NCBI GenBank assembly: GCA_965658375.1
Contig: CBFHSD010000023.1
Span: 1-34,714 of the forward strand
Direction of reading: 5' to 3'
DNA: 34,714 nt
Origin: CBFHSD01 sp965658375
GTDB taxonomy: Bacteria > Bacteroidota > Bacteroidia > Flavobacteriales_G > Salibacteraceae
A program made the position numbers and the translations under genes. Position 1 is the stretch's first letter; each line of letters opens with the position of its first letter. Shown here in pieces: positions 32,753-34,714 of the stretch. The notes under the pieces are model-generated. The model made no database searches, was not told the origin of the DNA, and saw only the letters and a list, made by a program, of their open reading frames with translations.

Positions 32753-33058
32753 TTAATAAGCTTCTTCTACTTTAGAAATGCGCACTTTATGCACGGCATA
32801 CCAAAGATTTACACCTTTGTCTTTGGCCAATTTGTGGTGCAGATTATGACGCCATCTTTAAATGTCTTTGTAGCTTTTCCAATAAGAAACTGTGATTCCA
32901 ATTTCATTGCGTGCAGATTCTAATCCGATGATGCCTTCTTGTTGTTGTGCTATTTCCCAAATCTTCTCGTTGGTTTTGTGATAGCCTTGGACATGCTCTT
33001 TTAAAATACTTGTAAAGATTACTGCGTAATAAGGAGGTTCGGGTGTTTTCACAATCAC
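32753..33058 (-). pseudogene. ABM-domain monooxygenase-like gene with a nonsense codon
   Basis: The frame from ATG 33058 codes MIVKTPEPPYYAVIFTSIL, GIIGLESARNEIGITVSYWK and SYKDI, all typical of the antibiotic biosynthesis monooxygenase (ABM) family of small dimeric proteins. TAA at 32858-32860 stops it after 66 residues. The same frame continues with RWRHNLHHKLAKDKGVNLWY and AVHKVRISKVEEAY to a TAA at 32753, which is the expected C-terminal half. A single change (for example AAA to TAA) thus inactivates a 101-aa gene, and no other lesion is seen. It could be a recent mutation or a sequencing error. Confidence 0.85.
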
Positions 33059-33077
33059 GGAACGAATGTAGAGAAAA

Positions 33078-33105
33078 TAAAAAAGTCCCGAATAATCGGG
33101 ACTTT
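33078..33105 (-). terminator. Rho-independent terminator of the metal-binding lipoprotein gene
   Basis: On the minus strand AAAGTCCCGA (33096-33105) pairs perfectly with TCGGGACTTT (33082-33091) over a 4-nt loop, followed by T-rich sequence. It begins 24 nt after the stop codon at 33129. The plus strand could also form it, without a long T-run. Confidence 0.85.
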
Positions 33106-33128
33106 CTCTATGTTAAGTAAAAGGAATG

Positions 33129-33512
33129 TTACACGTTTTCTTCGTCTCCACTACCCTCTTCGCTCGTTTCGCTTTCATCTTCTGACGATTCATCCTCCAT
33201 GGCTACTAAGTCCATTTTACATTTAGGACAAGTACCTGCTTCTGCATAAGTCTTGTCTTCTTCGCATTTCATTGGACAATGGTAAGCAGCTGTTTCATCA
33301 CTTGATGCATCAGCATCATGTGTGTGTCCATCTTCACCATCATGGTTATGCATTTCACCTTCATGCTCATGATCGTGCCCATGGTCATGAGCTTCATCAT
33401 CGTGCATTTCTTTGTTGTCTGTGTCTACATTATTTTCTGTAGCAGGTTCTCCACAACTAAAAGTGAATGCTGCTAATGCAAAAAACAAGGCTGATAAACG
33501 TAGTGTTTTCAT
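33129..33512 (-). CDS. His-rich lipoprotein with heavy-metal-binding domain
   Basis: This 127-aa protein has a lipoprotein signal ending FALAAFTFSC (Cys20). The middle part is a metal-ligand run rich in His, Asp and Glu (HDDEAHDHGHDHEHEGEMHN and beyond). A heavy-metal-binding domain follows, YHCPMKCEEDKTYAEAGTCP then KCKMDLV, a motif found at the ends of metal efflux proteins (CusB/CzcB type) and in free-standing periplasmic proteins. The tail is acidic. It probably binds zinc, copper or a similar metal at the cell envelope as a buffer or sensor. No efflux genes are in view. It has its own terminator. Confidence 0.88.
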   Translation of the reverse strand: MKTLRLSALFFALAAFTFSCGEPATENNVDTDNKEMHDDEAHDHGHDHEHEGEMHNHDGEDGHTHDADASSDETAAYHCPMKCEEDKTYAEAGTCPKCKMDLVAMEDESSEDESETSEEGSGDEENV

Positions 33513-33553
33513 AAAGTTTCGTATTAATTTCTGCTAAAATACAGAATTATCTA

Positions 33554-34714
33554 CTAATAGCGTTTTCTCTTTCTATTTCCACCGCCACTGCTGCTTCCAC
33601 CTGAGCGACCTCCGCCACCTCCGTAACCGCCTCGGCTTCCGCCTCCGCCTCTACCAGAGTAGCTTCTCCCACCAGATCTTCCGCCACCAGAACGACCTCT
33701 TCCGCCACCACCAGAACGTCTATCTTTAGGACCTTCATCATCGCGGTTTACGCGGATTTCTCTGCCTTCAATCTCAAGACCTTTGAACTTTTGAGCGAAG
33801 CCGTTGTCAGCTGTTTTCTCTACTTCAAAGAAGGCACAGTTTTTCAATAGGCTGATATCTCCAAAATGCTTCCGATCTACATTAGATACATCTGACAAGA
33901 AATGTGTTAAATCACCTTGTGTGATACCATCAATGCTTCCCATATTCACGAAATAACGTGTGAATTTAGAGTTGTCATTTCTTGATTTGTTTCCACCAGC
34001 AGATTCATTCAAGTCAACATCACCACCGTGGTTCATCAAGTGATCCAATTGACTTGTAATCAATCGTTTCAGCAAGTCTTCTTTGGTCATGTCATCAAAC
34101 TGAGACAACTGAGATAGAAGCTCATCTGCTTGAGGATCGATTTTCGATATCTTCACTACATCAGCCCAGTGTCTTATTCTGAAGGCTTTTAAAGATTCCA
34201 ATGACGGAACCTCTACCTTTTCGAATGTCACTTTGACCTGACGTTCAATCGCTTTGATTTTGCCGCTTTCTCTTGGGTTAATCAATGCCAATGAAATACC
34301 CTTATTCCCTGCTCTACCGGTTCTACCACTTCTATGTGTGTAGCTTTCCAATTGATCTGGAAGAGTATGGTGAATTACGTGTGTTAAGTTGTCAACGTCA
34401 ATACCACGGGCAGCAACATCAGTAGCTACCAACAATTGCATCGAACGTTTTTTGAAGCGTGCCATTACAGCATCTCTTTGTCCTTGAGATAAATCACCGT
34501 GAAGCGCTTCTGCTCCGTATCCGTGATCGCCCAATTTATCAGCAATTTCTTGTGTTTCGCGTTTGGTTCTACAAAAAAGGATACCACGCATGTCGGGCTG
34601 AATGTCCAAGAATCTGCGTAAAGCGCTGAACTTGTTCGATGTCTTTGTCATCACATACTGATGAGAGATATCTTTATTACTTTTTTCTTTCGTAATAATC
34701 GAAACCTCTTCAGG
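33554..34714 (-). CDS. DEAD-box RNA helicase, C-terminal part (runs off the window)
   Basis: 386 residues are visible and the frame is open to the window edge, so the N-terminal helicase domain (motifs Q to III) lies outside. Visible are motif IV region GILFCRTKRETQEIADKL, motif V LVATDVAARGIDVDNL and motif VI YTHRSGRTGRAG. Next comes a DbpA-type RNA-binding domain (FTRYFVNMGSIDGITQGDLT... to EGREIRVNRD) and a Gly/Arg/Ser-rich tail ending in NRKRKRY. Helicases with the DbpA domain act in 50S ribosome assembly. The RGG-like tail adds general RNA affinity and is common in Bacteroidota. The methionine at 34654 is internal, not the start. Confidence 0.93.
   Translation of the reverse strand, partial: PEEVSIITKEKSNKDISHQYVMTKTSNKFSALRRFLDIQPDMRGILFCRTKRETQEIADKLGDHGYGAEALHGDLSQGQRDAVMARFKKRSMQLLVATDVAARGIDVDNLTHVIHHTLPDQLESYTHRSGRTGRAGNKGISLALINPRESGKIKAIERQVKVTFEKVEVPSLESLKAFRIRHWADVVKISKIDPQADELLSQLSQFDDMTKEDLLKRLITSQLDHLMNHGGDVDLNESAGGNKSRNDNSKFTRYFVNMGSIDGITQGDLTHFLSDVSNVDRKHFGDISLLKNCAFFEVEKTADNGFAQKFKGLEIEGREIRVNRDDEGPKDRRSGGGGRGRSGGGRSGGRSYSGRGGGGSRGGYGGGGGRSGGSSSGGGNRKRKRY

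Noticed and set aside
31414..33058. Stop-codon reassignment as the reason for in-frame TAA and TAG codons
   Set aside because: TAA and TAG clearly end intact genes here (for example gyrA and the BASS gene), and the broken genes also have frameshifts.

Overview
The window looks like a draft chromosome segment from a member of the Bacteroidota, most likely Flavobacteriales. Four things point that way. It carries the flavobacterial exosortase XrtF together with its dedicated partner. It has a clpC / gyrA / TPR-protein block of the kind seen in this phylum. RecQ and GyrA are of the Bacteroidota type. Several genes are preceded by -7 elements resembling TAnnTTTG or TAnTTTCG. Many predicted products are lipoproteins with a short lipobox, and the two tRNA genes do not encode CCA.

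Left part (1-6.4 kb): the 5' end of mutS2 leaves the window on the minus strand. It is divergent from a secreted carboxypeptidase-regulatory-like protein. A minus-strand group follows: a 43-aa secreted peptide ORF, a LytTR response regulator without a kinase, and tspO. Next is a lone ThiF/MoeB-like E1 enzyme. An AT-rich lipoprotein gene is bracketed by GC-rich inverted repeats of about 31 bp. Then come tRNA-Pro(TGG) and tRNA-Arg(TCT), a GCTD-repeat lipoprotein and a polytopic membrane protein.

Middle (6.5-20.1 kb): pyrD and HMG-CoA lyase run rightward. A minus-strand group holds xrtF, its partner (joined by an ATGA overlap) and a 4-TM protein whose end overlaps the lyase gene. A YkgJ-type cysteine-cluster protein is divergent from xrtF. 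Next is a co-directional run of five envelope genes: three tandem paralogous lipoproteins, then two large secreted proteins. The two large proteins share an N-terminal carboxypeptidase-regulatory-like domain, many ~47-aa TPR-like repeats and a C-terminal module. The second contains near-identical 387-bp tandem repeats and two N gaps. Both gaps are flanked by duplicated ~77-bp sequence and look like assembly artefacts. A DUF6580-like membrane protein with a clear terminator follows on the minus strand. This five-gene run is the best candidate for an undescribed system, probably a cell-envelope assembly, but no function can be read from the sequence.

Right part (20.4-34.7 kb): recQ, a bile-acid:Na+ symporter-family transporter and a PlsC-like acyltransferase run rightward into a two-way terminator shared with clpC. 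clpC is divergent from gyrA, which is followed by a secreted TPR protein. Then come three consecutive broken genes: a lipoprotein with stops and frameshifts, a bestrophin-family channel with a frameshift, a stop and a missing end, and an ABM-domain enzyme with one nonsense codon. A His-rich metal-binding lipoprotein and the 3' two-thirds or so of a DEAD-box RNA helicase with a DbpA-type RNA-binding domain close the window.
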